A program made the position numbers and the translations under genes. Below, piece by piece: positions 33,423 to 43,951 of a stretch of DNA of 64,000 bases; within the stretch, counting starts at the first letter, position 1; each line of letters starts with the position of its first letter. The stretch comes from Poa pratensis. Its lineage: Eukaryota > Streptophyta > Magnoliopsida > Poales > Poaceae. The notes below the pieces were generated by a model. It had not been told where the DNA came from, did not search any database, and saw nothing but the letters and a program-made list of their open reading frames with translations. The stretch lies in NCBI GenBank assembly GCA_947311845.1, contig CAMZMU010000059.1, forward strand, positions 56,096,617 through 56,160,616, in the 5' to 3' direction.

Positions 33423-34204
33423 GGGCTGCATGCATACTATTTCCATTGTCACTTTTTGGTTACTTTATTTACTTCTTTGTAGCAAAGAATATTAAAAATG
33501 CGAGAATTGTTTTTATGTTTCCTGAGAGAACTTCTCACAAATTTTAAATCCAACGAGGGGGTCATGAATAATGCCAGTGCTATGCTTAGCCTTTCCAAGA
33601 AAGGGCAATTTCACTTTGAAAGAGTACCACAGCCAGCCCTTTATCCCCATATCCATGGCACATGTACGTTAGTAGGATGAAACGCGCGCTTCGCCGTGTT
33701 GGGTAATTTATTAGAATGTCATTCTAAAACTACTACATTATTAAGAAGAAAACAACCCAATAACACATCCAACAAAACACGGTTGTAGTTATTGACACAT
33801 ACTAGAGGAAATGAATAATAAGCTAACCACAGGCTGTTTTTAGATCGATGTCTTGCAAAATGGTCATAAGCTCATCAGGTTGGAGCAAACTATAACATAT
33901 TTTTAGTTCATCGACATGTTTGTTAATCTAAGTGTATACTTTGGATACATCAACAACATGGAGAGATACAGAGAATACTATAGTAGCAACTCTATTCATA
34001 ATTAGACAACTAGGTTTACAATAGCATAAAATAGACATTAGGCGTGTCTGTTAAATAGCCACAGAAATATGGCAGGTGCATGCCTTCCGCCGAATCTTAG
34101 ACACAAGTTAGATTTACCGGACCAAAATGTTCTGAATACCTGCATAGTACATATCTAGTATAGTTCAAAACTGTTTTCCCGAGAAAATAGGATATGTCAA
34201 CTTT
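33420..34204. other. Intergenic or 5' region of the kinase, nothing recognised
   Basis: AT-rich sequence upstream of the kinase start. No frame above 60 codons and no repeat ends seen. Confidence 0.4.
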
Positions 34205-34218
34205 AGGGTTCCTTGCAT

Positions 34219-36642
34219 GAAGTAAAAGCCAGGAAGTTAAAGGCTGTTTTCTTCAAAGTTAAATGTTGTTTTCTTCAAATTAGTTGGAGTTTCATGTTTG
34301 ACATCCTAAGGATGAAAGGTTTTCCTGAAACCTTTATTGGTTGGGTTAGGAAATCGGCAGAAAATGGTAAAGTTGCAGTAATGGTAAATGATAAGATAAG
34401 AAATTATTTTGTAACTAAAAAAGGCCTCAGGCAGGGAGATCACTTTTCTCCCATTCTGTTTAACATAGCTGTAGATGTTCTTTCAGTGGTCATCGATAGA
34501 GCTAAAAATAATGGTCTCATAAAACCTTTAATTTCGGATTTAGTAGATGATGGACTAGTTATGTTATAATATGCGGATGACACCATTTTCATGTTCTAGG
34601 ATGACTTGGATTCGGCTAGAAACTTAAAGAAAATCCTTTGTATTTTTTAGCATCTATCTGGTCTTAAGATTAATTTTATGAAAAGTGAGATTTTCTGCTG
34701 TGGAGTACAATTTTCTCATGTGCTGAGGGTGTGCTACCTTTTAAATATTTAGGTCTTCTGATGCATAGTAAAAAACTTAGGAAAATAGGCTGGAAACCTT
34801 CTAAGGATAAAGTAGAGAAAAAATCTGGTTCATGGATGGGTAGATATACATCGTACAGTGATAGACTTATCTTAATTAGGTCTTGTCTTAGCAATGTACC
34901 TTTTTATATGTTATTTTTATTTTTGACCAAAGGTTCTTGCAAGAGAATGGATTTTTTTAGAAAAAAAGGTTGCTTTGGAATTAAAGAGAAAGAAAAAAGA
35001 AATAGCATTTAGTATAGTAGGAGGAAGTTTGTAAACCAAAAGATCAAGGGGGGGTTTGGGAGTGGTAGATTTAAAAATTATGAATATATATATGCTTGCT
35101 ATGCAAATGGCTGCGGAGAATTGAGAACGATGAAGGTTTATGGCAACAACTAATTAGATCTAAGTACCTACATACTCATTCTCTCTAGCTCATGTGAAAC
35201 TGAAACCTTTGCATTCTCATTTTTGGTACGCCATTATGAAAGTCAGAGACATCTTTTTACCTTCTGTTGAAAACAAATTGGTAACGGCTTGAGAACGAAT
35301 TTCCCGGAGGATCTCTGGCTGGGAGATAAACCTCCACGTATAATTTTTCCTAGATTGTATAATTTATCGCATGGACAACAAGTAAGTGTAGCAAAATTAT
35401 TCACGGAAGGGTGGGTTGTACTTAATTTTAGGAGCAACCTATGGGGAGAGCTTGTTGTTATGTTTTTTAAGCTGCAAGAAATGTGTTCTGATGTAAAGTT
35501 AAATGACATTGAAGATAGCTGTAGGTGATTAATAACCAAATCAGGATAGTTTTCCGTTAAATCTTTATATACGGCGTTCAAAACATCCCAGGTAAAAGTT
35601 CCGTATAGGAAACAGTGGTTTGTGAAAATCCCTGTTAAAGTTAAGGTGTTTTATGGCTTGCATCCCGGAAGAGTATTTTGACAAAAAGTGTTTTGTTGGC
35701 AAGAGGTTGGAATGGCTCTAACAAGTGCATGTTTTGTGGCAATGTAGAGAATATAGATCATCTCTTTTTTTGCTGTTCAGTTGCTAGATACATTTGGGGA
35801 GTGGTGAGATGTGCTTTTAGTTTGGTTTATGTGCCTGACAGTTTCGATATGTTGCATTCATGGTTGGAAACTTTCACTTTTAGAGATAGGTTCCTGATAT
35901 CGTCAGGTGTGGCTGTGTTGTTGTGGGCAATTTGGAAATCCAGAAATGACGCCCGCTTCAACGGAGTTTGCTGTCAGGACCCCACATCCATATAATATTT
36001 CAGATGGCTAACTACACGACTTACTAGGCTGGTTTGTAGAGACTAAAACTTCGAGAAAAGCAACGCAGGGGAACTGGGCGTCGCCCAGTTGGTTAGCAGC
36101 TCACGGCCGCTCCGTGCATGCTCCCGCGACCCGAGTTTGAGCCCCAGGCTCCTCGGTTTAGTGCGCGCCTAGAGCTCCCCTTTCTTAATATATTGGCGCA
36201 GGGGTTCCTCACTCTTACTGCCCGAGTTTAGAATGCTTATTCTGTTGGCGACTGAGTGCTTTCATCGAAGGCAAGGCTGGGGCCCGATGGTGATGCGGTT
36301 AAGTGGAACCTGATGCTCTACTGAAAGTAAGAACTGGTTGTTTCTTGGGGCTGGTCTATTGCTACTTTCAAGATTTTGAATTTTGCAAGTCAGTGGTGCA
36401 AATCATCTTAGCTTGTAATGCTTTAGTTCTGTTGTTGTGTTTTCTGGTATGGAGTTTGTTGTGGAAATGCTGTAGGTTTTCCTGGCTTTCTTAGTTCCTG
36501 TTAGATATTGTGGTATGTGGCTGAGTTAGAGCATCCGGGTTGTGCCTGGTGATCAAATCGTGGGTATGTAAAAACTGAATGATGAGTGTGTTATCAGTTT
36601 CAGCAATGAAACTGGGAGCTCTGCTCCTTTTATCCAAAAAAA
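34219..36642 (+). mobile_element. 5'-truncated, decayed LINE (L1-type) with 14-bp target duplication
   Basis: A 14-bp duplication AGGGTTCCTTGCAT lies at 34205-34218 and 36643-36656, and the right end is a short A-run (36635-36642). The plus frames, broken by several stops, show reverse transcriptase pieces (KKGLRQGD then SPILFNI, a YADDT core just after a stop at about 34566, GLKINF..KSE, and FKYLGL). These are followed by a zinc-finger-like RVT segment near 35700-35800 (ALTSACFVAM region and the CMFCGNVENIDHLFF frame). This is the C-terminal half of a plant L1 ORF2. A SINE interrupts it at 36072-36196. Confidence 0.9.
36072..36196 (+). mobile_element. tRNA-derived SINE-like insert inside the LINE
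   Basis: A box-A-like stretch (CGCCCAGTTGGTTAGCAGC) and a box-B-like stretch (GAGTTTGAGCCCC) lie about 30 bp apart, as in pol III promoters of tRNA-derived SINEs; it resembles the cereal Au SINE class. The 8-bp sequence CGCAGGGG flanks it at 36064-36071 and 36197-36204, a plausible target duplication. It is not a functional tRNA: the cloverleaf cannot be completed. Confidence 0.6.
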
Positions 36643-36789
36643 AGGGTTCCTTGCATCAAGAATAAATGACTAAAAATCAAAGATCAAGAAATAGGAGTGC
36701 CAGTTAATATCTAATCGTAGGGTGACGAATAAGGCCTAGTCGTTGTATTTAACTGCACCAAACGACTAATGAGTTTGACAAGCGGATTA

Positions 36790-37240
36790 GTTCATTGCTT
36801 GGAGATGGTGGCCGCCGTGGCTAGGGTTTGGCCGGCCGCGCGATTGGGGAGGAGTGCTAGGGTTTGTGTGTGTGCCCTAGGGTTTGGCCGGCCGGCGGGA
36901 TTTTATACAGCTCCACCGCCCACAGTTATTGCGGGTAGGTGGCCGTTGGGGTCGATGACACGCGGGGCCAGGGCGGACACGGGGAGGACGCAGGAGCGCT
37001 CCGCGAGCGTCCGGGGCCGACGCATCGGTGGCCCAAATTTGGGCCAGGAATGCGTCGCGGCGGACCAAAAAACGGACCGCGTTCCGTTTGCGTCGCCCCG
37101 TTGAGCCGTGTTTTTGGCTCGCGCGGACAGGGACGGACGCGCGCGGACTCGATGGGTCGCCCCATTGGAGTCATCCTTATTCAGGTCCCGACACCAGGCC
37201 TCCCTCATTACCGGCGCTATGCCCAGTCTGATCTATGTAC
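36790..37240. other. GC-rich segment with palindromes, unclassified
   Basis: A sharply GC-rich island containing GCCCAAATTTGGGC and several GGCCGGCC sites. Overlapping open frames on both strands are expected from composition. It may be a transposon fragment or an old promoter; no ends could be defined. Confidence 0.35.
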
Positions 37241-37405
37241 CGGCTGTGTCATTCGCCTGAGCCACCACCGTTCTCTTACTTGTCTTTACCAAGGCAGTTG
37301 TTTGGCCATTCATTCCTCCTCCGATTCAATTTCGTTGATGTTTTTTCCCTGCTACTCGCCTTCTCCTATCGTCCTAACTCATACGATGCTTGCTCCTTCT
37401 ATGAT

Positions 37406-37440
37406 ACTCCCTCCGATCCAGAATATATGTCATCAGTTAC
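37406..37440. mobile_element. One end of a Stowaway MITE
   Basis: TACTCCCTCCGATCCAGAAT is a Stowaway terminus, but no inverse partner lies within 300 bp, so this is a truncated copy. Confidence 0.45.
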
Positions 37441-37504
37441 GTATATACTTTGCACTACAGCTGCTCACTATAGAAAAAAGTGTGAACCGGTCTAATCCTA
37501 GTTA

Positions 37505-38000
37505 CGCATATTCATCAACTTTTGATAAATGTGGATATTTTTTCAGATGAACCTGATGGATTTACTTGGAAGTTGACTATATCAGGAACTTTCATGGTCA
37601 AATCATTATATTTAGATTTTATGAATGACCATACCAGATTTCCCCGTAAATATATTTTGAAGATAAGATTACCACTAAATTTAATTTTTATATGGTTCTT
37701 ATATTGTACGTTCTTCTTACTACATCTAATTTTAAAAGGGCATCCCGGTGCATGTGTGGTCCCCGCTTGTGCAAATTTGTTTGTACGCAACATTTCCCTA
37801 CATTGGCTAGAAGAAATTGAAATGGCTATAAAAATGTTATTTTTGTGATCAAGATAAGACAATCCAATATTATTTTATAACATGTCCTTAAGCAAAGATA
37901 GTTTGGTTGTATCGTTTATATGGGCTTTTATATATGTCCCCCAAACAACAAAACAAACCTTTTTGGGAATTGGTTAAGGGGTGTTTCTAAAGAAAGATAA
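37505..38000 (+). mobile_element. LINE fragment, C-terminal zinc-finger region
   Basis: The frame at 37522-37848 begins in the region before the RVT zinc finger (GFTWKLTISGTFMVKSLYL, a close relative of the WxLxxxGxFSVKSLY motif). After frame changes, a CCFCDQD..TIQ-like cysteine motif can be followed to about 37900. It is strongly decayed, with neither 3' tail nor target duplication visible. Confidence 0.65.
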
Positions 38001-38203
38001 AGTACACATTCGAGTTGGAGTATGAGCTTTATTATTCGTCATATGGAATAACCTGCATAAAGGATGATGATTATACTCGACCGACGCTGAACATGCTCTC
38101 AACGCTCCCGCGGGAAGTCCCAAATCAAGTTGTGTGTAATGTGCCCATCCTCAAGTGCTTCCTAAACATGCAATGCCCATTTTTTCAAACTCTTTTACGA
38201 TGT

Positions 38204-41167
38204 TTAGATGTGTTTTTCAACAATATAGTGTACCTTACTCATAGCCGTCTCTGTTTCATTTAGCTCATGGACAATAACCGCAATAGTAGGCCTTTTGCGT
38301 CGATCAGCTTTCACACAGCTTACAGCTATTTCAATGCATGTCTTTACTTGTTTGCAGTATGACTCCGGCTCATCCGTGTATGTTTCCTGCAGTAGCCTAT
38401 TGCTCCAGTTTCCGTGTACCTAATAAATTAGAACATCCATAATTAATGGTAATATATTAGAGAAATGAAGATACAAATCGATCAAGATAAAGCAAAAGAA
38501 TCTTACATTCTCTATGAACGCATGGGATGACATTTCTGTACTTCTAGAGTAACCCTTTGGTCCTGTAATTATCTTCAAGATTACAATACCCAAACTGAAT
38601 ATGTCAAACTTATTTGTGATTACACCCTCTTTTATGTATTCTGGTGGTACGTACTCACTGCATGACACATCAATATGTTAGTGATACCAATCCCCCAATG
38701 CAAAAATAAGAAAAATCCTAGTATATAATCTTCAATTCTACATTGCTTCTACACAGTCGTACCTGATTTCCACCTTTTCTCCATGGAGCCTTGACACGCA
38801 TGTTTTTTTTATTTTAGGTACCATGTTATTATCTAATAATATATTTTGTGGTTTTAAATCTAAATGAAACATGGGATCTTCCAATCCCTCGTGAAGGTAT
38901 TCCAAACCCTTTCAGACACCCTTAATTATGGCATAACGTCTCTGCCAACCATGTCCACTGGATTCATCTATAACAATAGGGAAACAATCCTTTCAAAATG
39001 AGCATGTTAAGAATAATTTTGTAACTTGCTACCATGTAATCCAAGTAGAGCATCATGTAACATACCAGAAAGACATTTGTCTAGGCTTCCATTTCCCATA
39101 TATTCGAAGCAATGCACTCTTCTGTCAATCTCAGTTATCCCTTTGAATGGTACAAACTTTCGCTTAGTTTCACGGCAATAGCCAACCAAGCGCATAATAT
39201 TTTTGTGTTGGAGACGTGCCATTGTGAGAGACTCCTTCTCAAATTGCGCATCATCAAGTCCTAGAAGATCGTTGAATACCTTCACCAGAATCGTTTCTCC
39301 TCTATACTCCCCCTATCAAACATCTCACATGGTAAGGTTCAACTTTATATGCAGCGATATATGAAACTGGTTTAATGCAGAGAACGGTACATGCTCATGT
39401 TTTATTATGCAGAGGGTCGTATTCTATACTTCTATAAGTTGACGTTTGTCAAGATATAACGCAGCAGCGGATGATCAAGTATGCAAGCTAGTCACTAAAA
39501 ATATCAAGGGAGAACTAGACCCATTTCTAAAAAAAAGGAAAAAGGGGAGAACTAGATATTTGTGGCTTGTGAATTTGAGCATGGTTGATAATTAAGTCTC
39601 AGCACAACTTCCCTGAAAACAAAAGGATCTCAGAAAAAATAAATGCTACTGTTATGAACCTCCGAATAATAGATACTCCAAAGTCATTACTGAAGTGAAT
39701 AACTAGTGGTTGACCACAAGATGATCTAGTGTGGGTGTCATTTCTTTTTTAAGACAATGCGAGTATCATTTCAAGTGCGGAAATTGTACGTAAGTAGTCA
39801 GAGACAAGTCTTGAGTTATACCACATAGACACTTCCATGCGCACCCGCACCAAGTTTCTGGTCATCAGTGAAACAATTTGTTATTTCTTCTAATACATGG
39901 TAGGGCATACCCATCGTTGGCTCGTCAGTTGCATTGAGTTTCTCAATTTTGTTGTTGGTGAGGGCTCTGTTAGTGAAAGATATCGTAAGATTACATTTTA
40001 CAAATAGAATAAGCAACATAAATTAATGACCAATGTAACTGCATGCCCTTGTCCTTGTTGGCCACAACCAGTCATCGTATATTCCTGCCCAAAAAAGATC
40101 TAATGCACCACCAACAAGCACATCTTATAACAAAACACCTAGTTGATAGGCTTTCGTATGTTGGGTGGGTGTATTGTGTTTCATTAAGACAAGATTTTGA
40201 CGGATATTTACTTTATTAATATCTGGTATTTATGAGATAAAATAGCTATGTTTAGAGCAAGTACAATAAATTGTAATATTTAGAGCAAGTACAATATAAA
40301 CTATAATATTTGAATATTATATTCTTACTGCCTTTCAGAGAAGAGGAACCGGCTGTAAATTAAGAGCCAGCTAAAAATATTTTGCGTACCATGGGCCTAC
40401 TACTCCCTCCGGTCCGATTATTTAATTGTCGCAGGCATTGGCAAAGTTTTTCCTAAACCTTCCTTAACCATGCGACATTTAAATCGGATGGGAGGTTGTA
40501 TTATATGTACATAGTTTACTACTGGCTTGTGCTTGAGGAACCTTACTGGGCAGATCCATGAATTTCTCTTTGGTCATCGATCCAATATGAATGTGTGTAG
40601 ATCTGCGGGCAGATATCTTCACTTATGTTACATACTTGTTTATGTTTCAGGTTTCTTTTTCGACCGTCACAGATCTAAACCGCAGTTTGATCGACCTGCC
40701 ATGGTTGATTCGATCGTGATGATTAAGATAATATTCATGGATCTACACAGGATGGTTTGTGAGTTAAGTAGCAGTAGATTCAAAACAAGGACATGGCGAC
40801 ATGATAGAACAAACTTATTTCCGCCGTGCGTGAATAGGTGTATTTCTAACTATTATCCTAAATTTATTAATGTTTGACCACTTTATAAGGAAAAAACACC
40901 AGCATTTGTGACCGTAAATTTGTATCACTAGATTCATCATAAAATAAAGTTTCAAAATATACATATTGATGCAATATATGTTGCTACTTTTTTCTCTAAA
41001 ATTGGTAACATTTAGAAAAAAATTGACTTGATCCAAAAGACAGAAATACACTTGTTCCGAATCTAACTGCTTTTCATTTCACCATCGGTATTTAACAATG
41101 AAAAAACATACCTCATAATTAGACCTTGCCCCGCCATAGTCGCAGCAGTTAAAATAGCAATTTCCAT
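38204..41167 (-). pseudogene. Receptor-like cytoplasmic kinase, inactivated (nonsense codon, DFG lost)
   Basis: Six exons with consistent phases: 41112-41167, 39822-39966, 39066-39312, 38763-38967, 38507-38657 and 38204-38419. The product belongs to the same grass kinase group as the gene at 29-33 kb. It has a glycine loop LGAGAHGSVY, an ATP lysine in ILVKVFN, a catalytic loop HLDLKPQNILLD, EYVPPEY as the APE region, FDIFSLGIVILKIITG, and a C-terminal RRKRPTI motif. Two defects are seen. An in-frame TGA lies in exon 38763-38967 where the family has a cysteine (GV, stop, KGLEYLHEG). The magnesium-binding ADFG is replaced by KKTC, so catalysis would be lost even with read-through. The first exon encodes a short hydrophobic leader (MEIAILTAATMAGQGLIM). 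A Stowaway MITE lies in intron 1. Confidence 0.8.
40403..40498. mobile_element. Stowaway MITE, 96 bp, in kinase pseudogene intron
   Basis: Ends CTCCCTCCGGTCCGATTATT and the inverse of AAATCGGATGGGAGG are flanked by TA at 40401-40402 and 40499-40500. Confidence 0.85.
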
Positions 41168-41560
41168 TCCGCAGAAATCCCGAAAAATATCCAAAAACTG
41201 TTGGCGATGGACGAGGCCAGCAATTGATCTGATGAGATACAGAGATAGCAGCTGATTCCTCAAGCAAGCAGTAGTAGACAAAAGCACGAACCAGGAAGAG
41301 AGAGAGTTCTTCAGCGAGTAGCGATGGCCCTCGTCAACGCCCGCGTAGTTATTGTGGGCTTTAGCGTGAGACTGAGGAGCTAGCTACTAAAGCATCAATC
41401 CTTGAGAGACTGAGGAGTAGTGCGATCGTCTTCAGCTAATAAAGCATCAATCCTTGTTGCCCGTCGTTGAATCGCGTGTTACAACGCGGCATTTACTACC
41501 CGATGCCAGCTTATTTTGGGCAGAATAATTAGACAAGTGGTTCAATTAAATACTGTACAC

Positions 41561-41697
41561 ACATTTAATATGAGCCCATGTGAACTACTCCAGAGAATCC
41601 AAAGTAGGGTGCACATTTGACCGAATCAAAGTTTTTCTACACCGACATTTAATATGAGCCCATGTGAACTACTCCAGAGAATCCAAAGTAGGGTGCA
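41561..41697. repeat. 53-bp direct repeat, two copies
   Basis: ACATTTAATATGAGCCCATG onward is identical over 53 bp at 41561-41613 and 41645-41697. The target duplication of the adjacent LINE scrap lies within the second copy. Confidence 0.9.
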
Positions 41698-41915
41698 TGC
41701 AAAATCTCGTCTGGGCTTGGCTTTTTCTGATTACAGAGCTGTGTACAGCCCGAGGGCTTGTAATAGTCCAGCGCATAAGCTGGCTGCGTTGGGTGGTGTA
41801 TGGAATCCTGGTAGTTATGGTTTCTGGCTACAGGATCTTCCTCCTGATGTAATGACTTTGGTGGCCAACGACTCAGTTAGGCTTTAATGGATTTGTTTTT
41901 CCAGTTAAAAAAAAA
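41698..41915 (+). mobile_element. Extremely 5'-truncated LINE, 218 bp
   Basis: The 13-bp duplication AAAGTAGGGTGCA is present at 41685-41697 and 41916-41928. The insert encodes the last residues of a LINE RNase H (RACNSPAHKLAALG, then a short C-terminal tail and a stop) and ends in an A-run. Confidence 0.88.
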
Positions 41916-42036
41916 AAAGTAGGGTGCACAGGTCAAAAAAAAAAAGTGTGGTATGCAGGAGCATTAGTTACTTCGAGCCTTTTTCTTTTCACGTAAGCGT
42001 GCTACTCTAATGTAAAAGGAGGTTATAGAACTCACA

Positions 42037-42465
42037 CTCGAGTATGGATTTTTGGAACCCGAACTAAATAGAGCTCTTTTTTTAAAAAAAAATCGACAAG
42101 TACATTTTTGAGTTTTCAAAAATCACGAAAAAAAATCACAGATATAGATAGTGTCGCAGTCTACAAGTGTGCAAAATATTACCTTAATAGTCGTTGTATT
42201 TTGGGCGGTACAAAAAAGACAAATCGAGGAATATTTCAAAATTTTGAAACTGTATTGTTCACCACTCGGATCTACCCATTTTTTCTTTTTTTGTGTAGCC
42301 CAAAATACAACGAATTTGGTGTTGAAAATTTGCACGGTTGTAGATCTAGACAATATCTACATCAGTGAATTTTCTCAATTTTTGCAAACTAAAAAGATTT
42401 TAAATTTTTTCAGAAAAACTAGCACCATGTAGCTCGGGCTCTATTATAGATTTTCGATTCACCCT
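42037..42465. mobile_element. Long inverted-repeat (foldback) MITE, about 430 bp
   Basis: Two arms of roughly 150-200 bp are inverse copies with about three-quarters identity. The core GTTGTATTTTGGGC on the left is matched by the inverse GCCCAAAATACAACG on the right, and ACTCGAG at the start by CTCGGTG at the end. The two arms give similar predicted peptides on opposite strands, which shows the symmetry. The class and target duplication could not be determined; the ends are approximate. Confidence 0.7.
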
Positions 42466-43392
42466 CGGTGAAACTAGCAAAGACAAAATGCGGAGACAAC
42501 TGTGATAAAACTTTACAGAAAAAACCCCTAAAAAAAGTACCATTAATCCCTGTTGCCCGGTGGTTGAATCGCCTGTTAGAACGGGGCATCTACCGATGAC
42601 AGCTTGTCTTGGACAGATTAATTTTGGACAAGTGGTGCTATAAAGTTCGATAAAATAGCACAGTTGACCGAAACGAAGTTTTAGTATCTACACCAGCCAT
42701 CTAAAGGGATAGAAACATGTTTAGTTTGTGCGTGTACGCATAGGCCTTGTTTGGATACGGAAGATTGGCAGACTTAGTTTTCCGTAGCTTCGTATAACCG
42801 TCTAACAACCTAAAATCCTGATTGGATGCACCGTCTAACCGTAGCTTCGTATAACGCGTATGGATAAAACCGAGTTTACGCAAAGCCAGGAAAATAAGCG
42901 CAGGGAAAAACGACTATTAGTAACGTCCCAGACTCGCAGGCAGCAAGCGCGACGTCCAAGGGCATCGAGCGGAGCCAGCCTTCGTTGACAGGTGCTTTTG
43001 GTTCAGTGCTTCGGGATGGGCACGGCTCTTTCATTGCAGCAAGCCGCTGCCCCATTGACGACGCGACTAATGCAGCCATGGCAATTATTGCAGAGGGCAT
43101 GCTCTCTCTAGCGAAGCTTGCTGCTGCGATTTGGGCGTTTTGCCAGCGACTGGCGTCATGCCGCTCTAATCCCTCCCCTGATTTCTCAGTTGCATCCTTG
43201 TTTCCCCTGATCTCAGGTTCCCCCTGATCCGTTTTCCTTCTCCCCAACCCAGCTCCCTCTATTTTGAGAAATCAACTGCTCTGCGGCGGCTGCCTTGGAC
43301 GCCGCTGCCTCCGCCGGTTATCTCTTGCTGTCCGGTGTTTCCCCGTTCGTTTCCGCGTCGACTCTCTCTACCATCGTCTTTCTCCAGCCTGA

Positions 43393-43951
43393 TTGACCAA
43401 CCCCTCTGCTAGTGAAATCTGCGGTTGTGGCAAAAAGAAAGAAATTTTGACACGCAACCTGTGCTTCAAGATCCAGCGCCAACTGCTCCTCGGACGTCAA
43501 GGAAACTGGTCGTTTAGAGCTCCCGAGAGCTGGCCAGGAATTTTCACAAATCCAGCTAGTCTGTTAAACTGTTTTTTGAAGAGGGGTTTCTACTCCCCAT
43601 GGTTAGCACTCGAGCGGCTGGGCACGTTTCCCATGGAGGATTTGAAGGTGAGGGCGTTGCAGATCGTCCGTAAATCTCGCGATCCAGTGCGATGTATGCA
43701 GGTGATGCGTGCTAGAGCTGCTGCCTTCTTTGGTTCAGGTATGCCGAGTGGTGTGGGCAAGGAAGGCCAAGAATCGGTGGCTCTTGCAGCCGACCGCCTG
43801 GCTGTCCAGCCGGTGGCTGTCCAAACAGATGGTGTGGGCAAGGAAGGCCAACAATCGGTGGCTCATGCAGCTGACCGCCCGGCTGTCCAGCCGGTGGCTG
43901 TCGAAACAGCCCGGAGAGGATCGTTGAAAATTGTGTCTCAAAACTGCCGGG
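43393..43951 (+). pseudogene. LINE 5' frame with 27-residue repeat, running into the endonuclease start
   Basis: The frame starts at 43393 and carries two adjacent 81-bp repeats (43750-43830 and 43831-43911), each giving 27 residues around GVGKEGQ.SVA.AADR. It then enters the first residues of the endonuclease (KIVSQNCR). At the G-run 43949-43951 the frame is lost: the conserved NCRGLG context needs one more G. The downstream frame takes over. What precedes the repeats is not recognisable as ORF1. Confidence 0.6.

Larger units (their letters stand above)
41448..42705. repeat. Diverged direct duplication flanking newer insertions
   Basis: The stretch 41448-41530 (GTTGAATCGCGTGTTACAACG and surroundings) reappears diverged at 42543-42625. 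The stretch 41614-41650 (TTGACCGAATCAAAGTTTTT) reappears at about 42664-42700. Both pairs keep order and orientation, so a block of about 1.1 kb was duplicated in tandem and later filled by a LINE scrap and a palindromic MITE. Confidence 0.6.

Noticed and set aside
36072..36196. Possible tRNA gene
   Set aside because: Only box A and box B resemblances are present; stems do not pair into a cloverleaf, and flanking repeats identify it as a SINE.
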